Of a DNA stretch of 64,000 nucleotides, positions 18,660 to 28,861 are shown one piece after another. The stretch spans positions 642,501 through 706,500 of the forward strand of contig NZ_CP050063.1 of assembly GCF_011604685.1 (NCBI RefSeq). The letters are read 5' to 3'. The notes beneath the pieces are model-generated. The model saw only the letters and a list, made by a program, of their open reading frames with translations. It was not told the origin of the DNA and searched no databases. The first letter of the stretch is position 1; every line of letters starts with the position of its first letter. The stretch comes from Spirosoma aureum. Its GTDB lineage: Bacteria > Bacteroidota > Bacteroidia > Cytophagales > Spirosomataceae. The position numbers and the translations under genes were made by a program.

Positions 18660-19913
18660 ATGAGAAAGCGTAAGGTAGTAGCCATCCTCGGGTACAGTTT
18701 ATTCATGCTTCTTTATCGCCCTCACGGATTGGCCTTTGCGCAGAATAAACTCCAGTCTGTGACAGAATCCCTTAATTCGCCTTTTGAGCTTAAGAATGGC
18801 GATAGGGTGGTTTTTCTGGGGAATTCTCTGTTCGAAAATGATTTTCAGTACGGTTATATTGAGCTGGCCCTGACTACCCGATGGCCAGACCGGGATGTTA
18901 CTTACCGGAACATTGGCTGGACTGGCGATAATGTGTTCGGTGTTGCCCGCAGCACGATTACAAATCCGCCTACTGCCTATGAGTTGCTGATGGAACACCT
19001 TACAAAAGCACAACCAACAGTTGTTTTGGTCGCGTATGGTGGCATTGAAGCGCAGGACGGTGAGGCTGGTCTTCCCGCTTTTAAAGAAGGACTAACTAAA
19101 CTGATCGACAAAATTGACCAGCTTGGGGCAAAAGCCGTTTTGCTATCGCCCATTCCAATCCTATCCGCCGACTCGGCTGAAAGCGTGGCGAAACGCAATG
19201 CCATGCTGGAACTGTATGCTGCCACTATAGCGAAAATAGCTTCGGAGCGTGGAAAGCGGTACGTCGATATTTTCAAACCGATTCAGGAAGTCAGTAAAAA
19301 GATAGCACTTACCGAAAACGGCATTCACCTGAATGAAGCCGGCTACTATAATCTGGCGAGTATTCTCGAAAAAGGACTGGGCTTGGGACCACGAACTGAG
19401 CCGGTTGCCATAATGATTTCTAAAAATGCCGCGGAAACTACAAATCCGGCTAAAATTCTGGATCCTGGAGCTAATGCTACCGACCTGAAATTTACGATCA
19501 AGGAACGCTACCTTCCACTGCCGCTGCCTTCTGGCGAATCCGGCTTACCGGGTCTTGGACAGGTGGTTAAAATACCGGGACTGAAAAAAGGATTTTATAC
19601 CCTTACGATCGACAATTCGGAGGTAATAACTGCATCAGCCAAACAATGGGAAAAGGGAATCGAGATCAGACAGGGGCCTTCATTTGAGCAGGTGCACGAA
19701 TTGCAACAGATGGTTTTGAAAAAGAACGATCTATTTTTCTTTCAGTACCGACCGCCGAATACGACCTATATTCTTGGTATGCGTTCCCATGAGCAAGGCC
19801 GGCATGCGAAGGGGTTGGAAGAACAAAGCCTGATCATCAAATGGTTAGAAGGACAGATCGCCTTAATTCGCGCACCTAAGTCAAGAGTTTATCAACTTAC
19901 CCTTCTGAAGTAA
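18660..19913 (+). CDS. secreted SGNH/GDSL-family hydrolase
   Basis: 417 residues from the ATG at 18660 (MRKRKVVAILGYSLFML), chosen because it begins a typical signal peptide; the longer frame adds 16 residues. SGNH blocks are visible: FLGNSLFEND (nucleophile Ser in GNS), NIGWTGDN (Gly block), YGGIEA in place of the usual GxND, and NGIHLNEAGY with the catalytic His. The Asp-His pair is thus N-G-I-H rather than D-x-x-H, so activity is likely but not certain. The C-terminal 150 residues have no clear family. It starts a four-gene + strand cluster and may act on esterified carbohydrate. Confidence 0.8.
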   Translation: MRKRKVVAILGYSLFMLLYRPHGLAFAQNKLQSVTESLNSPFELKNGDRVVFLGNSLFENDFQYGYIELALTTRWPDRDVTYRNIGWTGDNVFGVARSTITNPPTAYELLMEHLTKAQPTVVLVAYGGIEAQDGEAGLPAFKEGLTKLIDKIDQLGAKAVLLSPIPILSADSAESVAKRNAMLELYAATIAKIASERGKRYVDIFKPIQEVSKKIALTENGIHLNEAGYYNLASILEKGLGLGPRTEPVAIMISKNAAETTNPAKILDPGANATDLKFTIKERYLPLPLPSGESGLPGLGQVVKIPGLKKGFYTLTIDNSEVITASAKQWEKGIEIRQGPSFEQVHELQQMVLKKNDLFFFQYRPPNTTYILGMRSHEQGRHAKGLEEQSLIIKWLEGQIALIRAPKSRVYQLTLLK

Positions 19914-19923
19914 TAAGAACGTC

Positions 19924-22900
19924 ATGAAAACAAGCTGGTCCCTGAAGTTCTTCCGTAGACTGATAATTATCCCAATCATCTTATTGATCACCTCATCTGC
20001 CAATCAGATTGATCGAAAAGTCGATCCTGATCCAGATGTAAAGCGTGAACTTGAGTCGTTCAAGGTTGCCGACGGTTTCGAGGTAACGCTGTTTGCGGCT
20101 GAACCGCTGGTGGCCAAGCCCATCCAGATGAACTGGGATGCTGATGGCCGACTGTGGGTAGTGAGCAGTACGGCCTATCCGCACCTGAAAACGGGCGAGG
20201 AGGCAAACGACAAGATTTTTGTCCTGGAAGATACCGATGGCGATGGCAAGGCCGATAAATCAACTATTTTTGCCGAAGGTTTGATAACGCCTACCGGTAT
20301 TCTGCCGGGCGATGGTGGAGTCTATGTGGCTAATTCGACGGAAATTCTCCATTTCGCGGATACCGATGGTGATGGGAAAGCCGATAAAAAGCGTCGGATT
20401 TTAAACGGCTTTGGCACCGCCGATACACATCACCTTATTCATACCTTCCGATGGGGGCCCGAAGGTCTGCTTTATTTCAATCAGTCCATCTATATCTATA
20501 GTCACGTTGAAACGCCGTCAGGAATCAAACGTCTGGAAGGTGGTGGTGTCTGGCAGTTAAATCCTAAAAAACTCGAACTGGATATCTACGCCAAAGGATT
20601 GGTCAATCCGTGGGGCTTGCAGTTTGATCGCTGGGGACAATCCTTTCTAACCGATGGGGCTGGTTTTGAAGGAATCAATTATGCATTTCCGGGTGCCACA
20701 TTTCTAACTTCGCCGGGTGCTGCCCGAATTCTTCGAGGGCTTAATCCGGGCCAGCCCAAGCACAGCGGCCTGGATGTGATTTCGGGCAGGCACCTTCCCG
20801 AATCTTGGCAGGGAAGTGTCATCACCAATGATTTTCGGGCTAACCGCATCAACCGATTTAAGCTGGAAGAACAGGGGAGCGGGTATGCCTCCAAGCAGGC
20901 CGAGGATTTATTATGGACGGATCACGTTGCCTTTCGCCCTGTAGATATTTCGGTTGGCCCGGATGGCGCTATTTATGTAGCCGATTGGTATAACCCCATC
21001 ATTCAGCATGGTGAGGTCGATTTTCATGATCCGCGTCGGGATCATGAGCATGGCCGTATCTGGCGGATTATTGCCAAAAACCGGCCTTTGGTTAAAAAAA
21101 CGCAGTTAAGTAAAGCCAGTGTCAGTGAGCTTCTGGAAGCACTAAAACTGCCGGAGAACTGGACTCGCTCACAGGCCAAGCAGGTCCTGAAAGCGCGCGG
21201 AGCCAAAGACGTGATCCCGGCCCTCGAAAAATGGATTCAGGATTTAGATAAAAAGGATGGTGACTACGAGCACCAACTGCTGGAAGGACTTTGGGTGTAT
21301 CAAACGCTTGACGTGGTGAACGAACCACTTCTGCTCCGGCTGTTAAAGGCAGAAACGCACAATGCCAGGTCAGCTGCGTTGCGGGCACTTGAATTATGGT
21401 TTCCTAAATTGACCAATGTGCCAAGTCTGCTTACTACGGCCGTAGCAGACAAGCATCCTCAGGTGCGTCTTGAAGCCGTGATTGCCCTTCGGAAAGTACA
21501 AACTGCCGAGGCAGCCCGTACGGCTTTATCCGTATTGGAAAATCCAATGGACGAATTTCTGGACTTTGCCCTCTGGCAGACGGTCCGTGAACTGGAACCG
21601 TTCTGGATGTCGCGTCTGAAAACAGATCCCGAATTCTTTGGTGATTTCCGCAAAACCACCTTTGCGCTCAAGTCGGTCAGTAATCCTGCTGCGGTTTCTC
21701 GACTGGCTCAGTTGTATCAACAGAATCGGGTTCCCGAAGAATACCAGAAGGACGTGCTGGGTTCGCTTGCTAAATTCGGTAGCGCTGCCGATTTGACGAT
21801 TCTTTTTGATAAAGCTGTTCAGGCGAATACTGGTTCGAATAAATCAGTGGCGACTCAGTTGGGCGCGCTCGAAGAAGCTGCTCGACGAGGCATAAAACCC
21901 GATGGCAAGTTGAATCGGATTACTGGTTTTATCGATAACGATGATGAAGCCGTCTCTACAGGCGCCATCCGGCTGATTGGTTTATGGCATCTGGATGAGC
22001 AGAACGCAGCCCTGGTCAGTATGGCTCAAAAAGAAGACAAAAGCAAGCGAAAAGCCGCTCTGGGGGCATTGGCTGCTTTGGGGAATGAGCAGGTCAGAAA
22101 ATCACTGGTTGACATGACCAGCGGAAAAAATCCGGTTGATCTGCGGCTGGCAGCGGCTTCTCAACTGGTTTCTCTAAACGTTTCGGAAGGGGCCAGAATT
22201 AGTGCTGACCTGTTGCGGACTTTACCGGCACAAACGGACGTGACTGAACTTTTTCAGGCATTTTTAGCCAATAAGCAGGGCGTTCGGGCGCTGGCTGATG
22301 AGCTGACAGCCAAAAAGATACCAGAAAGCAGGGCAAAGGAAGGTCGGCAAATCGTGCAACGTAACCTGCCTTACAACCGCCGTAATGGCGAAGATGTTAA
22401 GCTCCTGACACAGGCACTGGAGGCCTCAGGTGGTGTTTTGCTCCCCGAAAAGATGCCTCAGGAGCTTACGTCCCAGGAAATCAGCAGTTTGTCGAAAACA
22501 GCAAAAGAAACCGCTGATCCTGTTAAAGGAGAACTGGTATTTCGGAAAAGCAACCTTGCCTGCCTTACCTGTCATGCGATTGGTGGGGCTGGTGGACGCA
22601 TTGGGCCGGATTTGAGCAGCCTGGGAACAAGTTCGCCCGCCGAAACCATCATCCGATCCGTTCTGTACCCAAATCTATCCATCAAGGAAGGATATGAACT
22701 TCAGCGCATAGTGAAAAAAGATGGTAGTGAGCAAATGGGGTATCTTGTTGGTAACGGCACCTCCGAACTCGTGATACGCGATGTGAGTGGTTTAGAAGTT
22801 GCCATTCCCAAAAGCCAGGTCAATGCCATTGAAAAAGTACCGGGTTCGCTGATGCCTCCGGGATTGACAGCCACTTTAGACAAAGAAGAGTTTGTCAACC

Positions 22901-23406
22901 TGATTGGATTTCTGTCGAAAATGGGCGAGTCGGGGAAATTTCGTGTCCCCACAGCCCGATTCGTACGTCGCTGGAACACCGTTTCTGCCACTAAAGAACT
23001 GGCCAGGAAAATCCTGACCGAAGGACCAGGCTACGTTGCAAAGGATAATGCAAAAGTGTCGTGGCAACCAGCCTATAGCAAAGTTTCCGGCGACCTGCCT
23101 TTGGATGAACTGACGGTCGTTGAGGTGAGCGCCGGTAAACAATACAGCTTCGTTCGATTCGATATTGAAGTGATTAGCAAAGGCAATGTAAATCTGGCTT
23201 TTAACTCAACCGCTGGTTTAAGTGCCTGGGTAGGCTCAAAACCGCTAAAACTCACCGATCAGGGAATCGTTGCCGATTTTGCTCAGGGTGTTCACTCCAT
23301 CACGGTGGCTATCGACAGAACCCAGCGCAAAGAGGGTCCACTTAGCATTCAACTCCTGGATGCGCAGAGTTCACCCGCTCAAACGAGGCTCGTTATTGGG
23401 CGATAG
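19924..23406 (+). CDS. PVC-type beta-propeller/HEAT/cytochrome c protein
   Basis: 1160 residues with a signal peptide (about 1-26). Residues about 45-390 form an NHL/sorbosone-dehydrogenase-like propeller with repeated DTDGDGKADK segments that could bind calcium. Residues 390-800 are HEAT-like helical repeats. A single c-type heme site is C880-L-T-C-H, followed by a planctomycete-type heme-binding domain and a final beta-rich module of about 120 residues resembling carbohydrate-binding folds. The order propeller, HEAT, CxxCH matches membrane-bound dehydrogenase-like proteins abundant in Planctomycetes. It is probably periplasmic, oxidising a sugar or alcohol, but the substrate is unknown. It starts 10 nt after the hydrolase gene. 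Confidence 0.88.
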   Translation: MKTSWSLKFFRRLIIIPIILLITSSANQIDRKVDPDPDVKRELESFKVADGFEVTLFAAEPLVAKPIQMNWDADGRLWVVSSTAYPHLKTGEEANDKIFVLEDTDGDGKADKSTIFAEGLITPTGILPGDGGVYVANSTEILHFADTDGDGKADKKRRILNGFGTADTHHLIHTFRWGPEGLLYFNQSIYIYSHVETPSGIKRLEGGGVWQLNPKKLELDIYAKGLVNPWGLQFDRWGQSFLTDGAGFEGINYAFPGATFLTSPGAARILRGLNPGQPKHSGLDVISGRHLPESWQGSVITNDFRANRINRFKLEEQGSGYASKQAEDLLWTDHVAFRPVDISVGPDGAIYVADWYNPIIQHGEVDFHDPRRDHEHGRIWRIIAKNRPLVKKTQLSKASVSELLEALKLPENWTRSQAKQVLKARGAKDVIPALEKWIQDLDKKDGDYEHQLLEGLWVYQTLDVVNEPLLLRLLKAETHNARSAALRALELWFPKLTNVPSLLTTAVADKHPQVRLEAVIALRKVQTAEAARTALSVLENPMDEFLDFALWQTVRELEPFWMSRLKTDPEFFGDFRKTTFALKSVSNPAAVSRLAQLYQQNRVPEEYQKDVLGSLAKFGSAADLTILFDKAVQANTGSNKSVATQLGALEEAARRGIKPDGKLNRITGFIDNDDEAVSTGAIRLIGLWHLDEQNAALVSMAQKEDKSKRKAALGALAALGNEQVRKSLVDMTSGKNPVDLRLAAASQLVSLNVSEGARISADLLRTLPAQTDVTELFQAFLANKQGVRALADELTAKKIPESRAKEGRQIVQRNLPYNRRNGEDVKLLTQALEASGGVLLPEKMPQELTSQEISSLSKTAKETADPVKGELVFRKSNLACLTCHAIGGAGGRIGPDLSSLGTSSPAETIIRSVLYPNLSIKEGYELQRIVKKDGSEQMGYLVGNGTSELVIRDVSGLEVAIPKSQVNAIEKVPGSLMPPGLTATLDKEEFVNLIGFLSKMGESGKFRVPTARFVRRWNTVSATKELARKILTEGPGYVAKDNAKVSWQPAYSKVSGDLPLDELTVVEVSAGKQYSFVRFDIEVISKGNVNLAFNSTAGLSAWVGSKPLKLTDQGIVADFAQGVHSITVAIDRTQRKEGPLSIQLLDAQSSPAQTRLVIGR

Positions 23407-23525
23407 AACAGGTCGAGGGAGAAGAAGCCTGCAAACCGACTTAATAGCCACTAATGCAGCTTACTATTGGGGCCTGAAACAAAAGTCAAACGTAAAAATT
23501 GAATGATAACCGGGTAAAATAGTAC

Positions 23526-23556
23526 TGTGCTATTGGTTCTATCTTCACTATTTTTG
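23526..23556 (+). promoter_or_regulatory. candidate promoter of the 23590 gene
   Basis: TATTTTTG at 23549-23556 is a full match to the Bacteroidota -7 element; tgtg 19 nt upstream is a 3/4 match to the -33 element. It lies 33 nt before the ATG, so the second half of the cluster may have its own transcript. Confidence 0.5.
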
Positions 23557-23589
23557 TAAAATAGTATCATAGTCAATTGATTCACTTGT

Positions 23590-26500
23590 ATGCCTGTCTG
23601 GTCTGACATACGATTTCGGTGTATTCTGTTCAGCTCAACAGTTGGGTTGTTCTGTACGTCAGTCTGGCTTGCGTCCTGTCAGAAATCGGTTGAGAAACCA
23701 GCCGAATTGGTGGCTGCGGAGGTTCATTTACCCGAAAAAGTCGATTACAACCTGCACGTTAAGCCTATTCTTTCGGATCGTTGTTTTGCGTGTCATGGTC
23801 CCGATAAAGCAAAGCAACAGGCCGGTTTACGTCTGGACACGCCCGAGGGTGCTTATGAAGCCCTGGCGAAAAGCGGCCATACGGCCATTGTACCGGGAAA
23901 TCTGGCCGAGAGTGAGTTAGTACGTCGCATCATCAGTACTGATCCTGAGGAGATGATGCCTACCCCAAAATCGAATTTAAGCCTGAATGCCGAGGAAAAA
24001 GCCTTGCTGTTGCGCTGGGTCGAGCAGGGAGCCGAATACAAAAAGCACTGGTCGCTCATTGCGCCAACGATGCCCGAAGTACCGAAGGTTAAGGATGAAA
24101 AGTGGGCCAAAAACGATATCGATCGTTTCGTACTGGCTAAGCAGGAGGCTCAGAAAGCAGGCCACGCACCCGAAGCCGACAAAACAACGCTGCTTCGTCG
24201 CGTAAGCCTTGACTTGATGGGTCTACCACCGACTCCTGCTGAGGTCGATGCGTTTCTGGCCGATAATTCTCCAACTGCTTACGAAAAAGTTGTAAACCGG
24301 CTGCTAAACAATCCGCATTATGGCGAACGACAGGCCGTAGAATGGCTCGATGTAGCTCGCTACGCCGATACGCATGGTTATCAGGACGATGGACTGCGAA
24401 CGGTTTGGCCTTATCGAGACTGGATCATCCGGGCTTATAACCGTAATCTTTCCTTCGATCGATTCATTACCTGGCAGCTGGCTGGTGATTTATTGCCCAA
24501 CCCGAATCGGGATCAACTTATAGCGACGGCGTTTAATCGGAACCACCAGCAAAGCCAGGAGGGCGGTATTGTCGATGAAGAATACCGGGTTGAATACGTA
24601 GCCGACCGGGCTAATACGTTCGGTAAAGCCATGTTGGGATTGACGGTCGAATGCGCTCGCTGTCATGATCACAAATACGACCCGATAAGTCAAAAGGATT
24701 ATTATTCGCTGTTTGCCTTCTTCAATAGTAACAATGAGCGTGGACAGATTCCCTACAATGGCGAAGCTGCACCAACCGTTACACTCACCAAGCCCGAAAC
24801 GGATGCTAAGCTGAAATTCATCCGGGAAAAACTGACGCCCCTAGAGCAAAAGTTAAACCCGAATCGTCCTGATTATCAACAACGGTTTGGGCAGTGGCTG
24901 GCGAATGCACCGCAACAGTTAAGCTCGTCAACCGATTCAGGATTGATTGCGCATTATACATTCGACGAAGCAGATCGGACTGACATCAGTGTGTATGTGA
25001 AAGCCGAGAACGAAAAGAAAAAACTGGAAGACGCTAAGCGTAAAAAAGAAGAAGAGAAGAAGGTTCAAACGGCGAAACCAGACAGTAAGAAACCTGAAAA
25101 AAAGGAAGCTCCTAAACGTAAAACAAAGGAAGAACTCTGGAAAGACCCGCGTAATGCATTTGCCAATACGGTAAATGATACGCTTCCGGCGCGGCTCGGT
25201 GGCGACCCCGATAAGGTGCCTTATGCCGTTCCTGGCCGCTTTGGGAAAGCCCGTTACCTGCCGGGCGACAGCTTTATCGAGCTTCCCTGGGGATTTGGTG
25301 CTTTTGAACAGAATCAGCCGTTTACAATAAGCAGCTGGTTTAATCTGGCTAAGCCGCAAATGGCTCTCACGCTCATGGGGCGCACGACCGGACCCATGGA
25401 CGGCCAGCGCGGTTACCAGCTCGATCTGCTGACTGATGGGCGACTAAAACTTACATTGAACCATGTTTGGCCAGCTAATGCAATCGATATTGAGTCGGTT
25501 GATAAAGTTCCGGTTCATCAGTGGTTTCAGGTCGCCTTTACCTACAATGGTATGGGGCGTGCCAGCGGCCTGACGCTTTACCTGAACGGCAAAGCTGTGC
25601 GCACGAAAGTGGTGGCCGATAATCTTATTCATAGCATGGTGTATGGGAAAGATCGTACACACTGGGCACAGCATACATTCTATGTGGGCCGGATGCACGA
25701 TTATTTCTACAAAGATTTTGCAGTTGATGAGTTGCGCATTTACGACCGTTGCCTGGCACCAATCGAAATGCCCAAACTGGCTGGCCAGCCCGACGCGCTC
25801 ACCGCAGCCCTGCGTACGACTACAACCAATCGGAGCCCCGTGCAACGAACAGGTCTGTACACCTATTACGTGACTACTCAGGACCCAATATATCGTGATG
25901 AGTATGCTAAAGCAATGAAACTTCGTGGCGAGCAACTGATGCTTTACACGAATTCAGATCAGGTCATGGTCATGCAGGAGCGGTCGGTGCCGCGCGAAAC
26001 GCATCTGTTGAAGCGAGGGGCCTACGATGCGCCGGGCGAAGTGGTTACACCTGCCGTATTGCATAGCCTGAATCCTATTCCTGACGAATTGCCTAAAAAC
26101 CGGCTTGGTCTGGCCAAATGGTTATTGATGCCCGAAAATCCTTTGTTCGGACGGGTAATGGTGAATCGGTTCTGGCAGCAATATTTTGGACAGGGACTGG
26201 CTAAAAACAGCGATGATTTTGGTAATCAGGGCGCGCTGCCGACACATCCGGAATTACTGGATTATCTGGCTGTAAAATTCCGGGAATCTGGCTGGAATGT
26301 CAAAGCGATGCATAAACTGATCGTTATGTCAGCGACTTATCGACAGTCATCGAGCGTGCCGGAAAAAGCACGGGAAACAGATCCTGATAATATTTTCCTT
26401 ACGCGGGGGCCAAGCTATCGGATGTCGGCAGAACAAGTTCGTGACAATGCGCTGGCTGCCAGTGGTTTATTAAATCAGCGCATTGGTGGGCCAAGTGTTC

Positions 26501-27048
26501 ATCCTTACCAACCGGCTGGGATCTGGGAGGCTCTGGCTACGCGTAACGCCGTAAAATATGTGCAGAATCATAATGACAGCCTCTATCGGCGGTCGATGTA
26601 TACGATCTGGAAGCGGAGTTCGCCCCCGCCCATGATGCTCAACTTCGATGCCGCCGAACGGCATACCTGTATTGTGAAGCGTCAGAAAACCAGCACACCC
26701 TTACAGGCATTGGTAACGCTCAATGATCCGCAGTTTGTTGAAGCTGCCAGAGTACTGGCACAGAAAAAACTGGGCGAAGAGAAAAAGGAGGAGCAGACGA
26801 AAGAGGTGATCGAATCCTTGTTTAAAGCAGTTATCAGCCGCCCCGCCCGAGTAGAAGAGCTTAATCTGATGACGCAGCTCTACGCGGAAGAACTGGCCGA
26901 TTTCAGGAAGAACCCAAAACGAGCCACGGAACTGCTGGCGGTGGGTGAATATCCTGTTGATAAAACACGCAATCCGGCCGAGCTAGCCGCCTGGACAGTC
27001 GTAACGAGTACAATAATGAATTTCGACGAAGCGATTATAAAACGATAG
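23590..27048 (+). CDS. PSCyt1-DUF1549-LamG-DUF1553 secreted cytochrome protein
   Basis: 1152 residues. The N-terminus is hydrophobic and ends in LASC, a lipobox-like site. PSCyt1 carries heme motif C65-F-A-C-H. DUF1549 spans about 170-380 and includes a second CxxCH, CARCHDHKYDP, conserved in that family. A lysine/glutamate-rich linker at about 475-515 leads into a LamG (concanavalin-like) domain at about 535-730. DUF1553 fills 820-1110 (GRVMVNRFWQQYFG, TRGPSYRMSAEQVRDN). This set is typical of planctomycete surface cytochromes whose reaction is unknown. LamG suggests glycan binding. It pairs with the DUF1501 gene downstream, as is usual. Confidence 0.88.
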   Translation: MPVWSDIRFRCILFSSTVGLFCTSVWLASCQKSVEKPAELVAAEVHLPEKVDYNLHVKPILSDRCFACHGPDKAKQQAGLRLDTPEGAYEALAKSGHTAIVPGNLAESELVRRIISTDPEEMMPTPKSNLSLNAEEKALLLRWVEQGAEYKKHWSLIAPTMPEVPKVKDEKWAKNDIDRFVLAKQEAQKAGHAPEADKTTLLRRVSLDLMGLPPTPAEVDAFLADNSPTAYEKVVNRLLNNPHYGERQAVEWLDVARYADTHGYQDDGLRTVWPYRDWIIRAYNRNLSFDRFITWQLAGDLLPNPNRDQLIATAFNRNHQQSQEGGIVDEEYRVEYVADRANTFGKAMLGLTVECARCHDHKYDPISQKDYYSLFAFFNSNNERGQIPYNGEAAPTVTLTKPETDAKLKFIREKLTPLEQKLNPNRPDYQQRFGQWLANAPQQLSSSTDSGLIAHYTFDEADRTDISVYVKAENEKKKLEDAKRKKEEEKKVQTAKPDSKKPEKKEAPKRKTKEELWKDPRNAFANTVNDTLPARLGGDPDKVPYAVPGRFGKARYLPGDSFIELPWGFGAFEQNQPFTISSWFNLAKPQMALTLMGRTTGPMDGQRGYQLDLLTDGRLKLTLNHVWPANAIDIESVDKVPVHQWFQVAFTYNGMGRASGLTLYLNGKAVRTKVVADNLIHSMVYGKDRTHWAQHTFYVGRMHDYFYKDFAVDELRIYDRCLAPIEMPKLAGQPDALTAALRTTTTNRSPVQRTGLYTYYVTTQDPIYRDEYAKAMKLRGEQLMLYTNSDQVMVMQERSVPRETHLLKRGAYDAPGEVVTPAVLHSLNPIPDELPKNRLGLAKWLLMPENPLFGRVMVNRFWQQYFGQGLAKNSDDFGNQGALPTHPELLDYLAVKFRESGWNVKAMHKLIVMSATYRQSSSVPEKARETDPDNIFLTRGPSYRMSAEQVRDNALAASGLLNQRIGGPSVHPYQPAGIWEALATRNAVKYVQNHNDSLYRRSMYTIWKRSSPPPMMLNFDAAERHTCIVKRQKTSTPLQALVTLNDPQFVEAARVLAQKKLGEEKKEEQTKEVIESLFKAVISRPARVEELNLMTQLYAEELADFRKNPKRATELLAVGEYPVDKTRNPAELAAWTVVTSTIMNFDEAIIKR

Positions 27049-27109
27049 TCATACGTTCTGTGCGGTGTCCATTCGTGACCTGCGGTAAGGACTACTAGTG
27101 ACGACTCTT

Positions 27110-28576
27110 ATGGATATTCAGGACGAAATACATGATCAACAAAGCCGCCGGACATTTCTCGGTCAGGCCAGTGCAGGGCTGGGTACGATTGCGCTGGCGT
27201 CGCTACTGAATCCCACTAACTTGTTTGGCGGCACCACCACGTCGGCAGACCGGCCCGGCGAAAATCCGGCGGTGGGTAAACCTCACTTTCCACCGAAGGT
27301 GAAACGGGTCATTTATCTGTTTCAGAGTGGAGCGCCCTCGCAGCTGGAGCTGTTCGATTATAAGCCCAGACTTGAAACCATGTGGGGGCAGGATTTACCC
27401 GAGTCGGTACGGAAAGGACAGCGTCTGACGGGTATGACTGCCGGGCAAAGTCGTTTTCCACTGGCGGCATCGAAGTATAAATTTGCTCAATATGGACCCG
27501 GTCAGATGTGGATCAGTGAATTGCTCCCACATACGGCCCGGATTGCCGGTGATCTGACCTTTATACGTTCGTTGCACACCGAAGCCATTAATCATGATCC
27601 TGCCGTAACGTTCTTTCAAACAGGAAGCCAGCAGGCAGGCCGACCCAGTTTCGGGTCTTGGATTAGCTATGGACTAGGTTCCGATAACCAGAACCTTCCA
27701 GCTTTTGTCGTTCTGCTCTCTAAAGGCCGCAATGGTGATCAGCCGCTCTATGCCAAACTCTGGAGTAATGGTTTTTTGCCGTCAGTGCATCAGGGTGTCG
27801 TGTTTCGGTCGGGACCAGATCCGGTTTATTACCTCAATAATCCGCCGGGCATCGATAAAACCAGCCGCCGTCGGATGCTCGACTATCTGACAAAACTGCA
27901 TCAGGAACAGTTTAAACACGTATTGGACCCCGAAATCAACAGCCGGATGGCACAGTACGAAATGGCCTACCGCATGCAGACTTCCGTGCCTGAAACGCTG
28001 GATATTTCTAAAGAGCCAGACTATATTTTTGATATGTATGGCCCGGAGAGTCGCAAGCCCGGCACATTTGCGGCCAATTGCCTGTTAGCCCGGAAGCTGA
28101 TTGAAAAAGACGTAAAATTTGTGCAGCTATACCACCAGGGCTGGGATCAGCACGGAAATCTGCCCAACGATATCAAGATTCAGACGAAGAGCGTCGATCA
28201 GCCGTCGGCGGCCTTGATTATGGATCTGAAACAACGGGGTTTACTGGACGATACGCTCGTGATCTGGGGTGGTGAGTTCGGGCGTGGGGCCTATTCGCAG
28301 GGTAAATTGACAAGAGATAATTATGGACGGGATCACCATCCCCGTGCGTTCTCGGTCTGGATGGCAGGAGCCGGTGTAAAAAAAGGGATGGTTTACGGTG
28401 AAACGGACGATTTTGGCTATAACGTGATCCGTGATCCGGTGCATGTACATGATTTTCAGGCAACTGTGCTTCATCTGCTCGGTGTCGATCATGAAAAATT
28501 GACCTTCAAAAGCCAGGGCCGACGTTATCGCCTGACGGATGTTCATGGGAAAGTGGTCAAGCCATTGCTGGCGTAG
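27110..28576 (+). CDS. DUF1501 protein with Tat signal
   Basis: 488 residues from the ATG at 27110; a GTG four codons upstream is possible. The N-terminus SRRTFLGQASAGLG followed by a hydrophobic run is a twin-arginine signal, so it should be exported folded. The body matches DUF1501, a sulfatase/phosphatase-fold family: VKRVIYLFQSGAPSQLELFDYKP near the start, WGGEFGRGAYS and GRDHHPRAFSVWMAGAGV near the end, which carry metal-type acidic and His residues. DUF1501 genes nearly always follow DUF1549/DUF1553 genes, as here (61 nt gap). The reaction is not established. Confidence 0.88.
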   Translation: MDIQDEIHDQQSRRTFLGQASAGLGTIALASLLNPTNLFGGTTTSADRPGENPAVGKPHFPPKVKRVIYLFQSGAPSQLELFDYKPRLETMWGQDLPESVRKGQRLTGMTAGQSRFPLAASKYKFAQYGPGQMWISELLPHTARIAGDLTFIRSLHTEAINHDPAVTFFQTGSQQAGRPSFGSWISYGLGSDNQNLPAFVVLLSKGRNGDQPLYAKLWSNGFLPSVHQGVVFRSGPDPVYYLNNPPGIDKTSRRRMLDYLTKLHQEQFKHVLDPEINSRMAQYEMAYRMQTSVPETLDISKEPDYIFDMYGPESRKPGTFAANCLLARKLIEKDVKFVQLYHQGWDQHGNLPNDIKIQTKSVDQPSAALIMDLKQRGLLDDTLVIWGGEFGRGAYSQGKLTRDNYGRDHHPRAFSVWMAGAGVKKGMVYGETDDFGYNVIRDPVHVHDFQATVLHLLGVDHEKLTFKSQGRRYRLTDVHGKVVKPLLA

Positions 28577-28595
28577 AGTTATATAGCATTTGTTT

Positions 28596-28636
28596 CGTTG
28601 CGGCAATTCGTGGTGTAGGCTCGGATTGCCGCGATT
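28596..28636 (+). terminator. hairpin after the DUF1501 gene
   Basis: The arms gcggcaattcg and cggattgccgc pair with a small internal mismatch over an 11-nt loop, 20 nt after the stop. No strong T run follows, so termination is probable but not certain. The rest of the gap to 28861 holds only a 9-bp inverted repeat at 28765-28773/28784-28792 (cattaacct). Confidence 0.5.
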
Positions 28637-28861
28637 CGTTTTATTACCTGACGCCAACCGTCACATCATTAATATCCGATCAACTGGTTGCAGAAGAAAA
28701 TACGGATTAGCCAGAACGTAATTTATAAAGCTCTGATAGCTAGTTCGTTTGACTGGCTGTGCCGCATTAACCTAATCATAATCAGGTTAATGGCTGATCT
28801 GTGTCATATAGCAGAAGGGTTGCGGGCTGTTGTTTTGTAGCATAATCTAACGCTTAAGACA

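Noticed and set aside
24937..25935. Antisense frames of 140 and 163 codons inside the DUF1549/DUF1553 gene
   Set aside because: Opposite-strand shadows of a well-supported gene, without start signals or recognisable domains.
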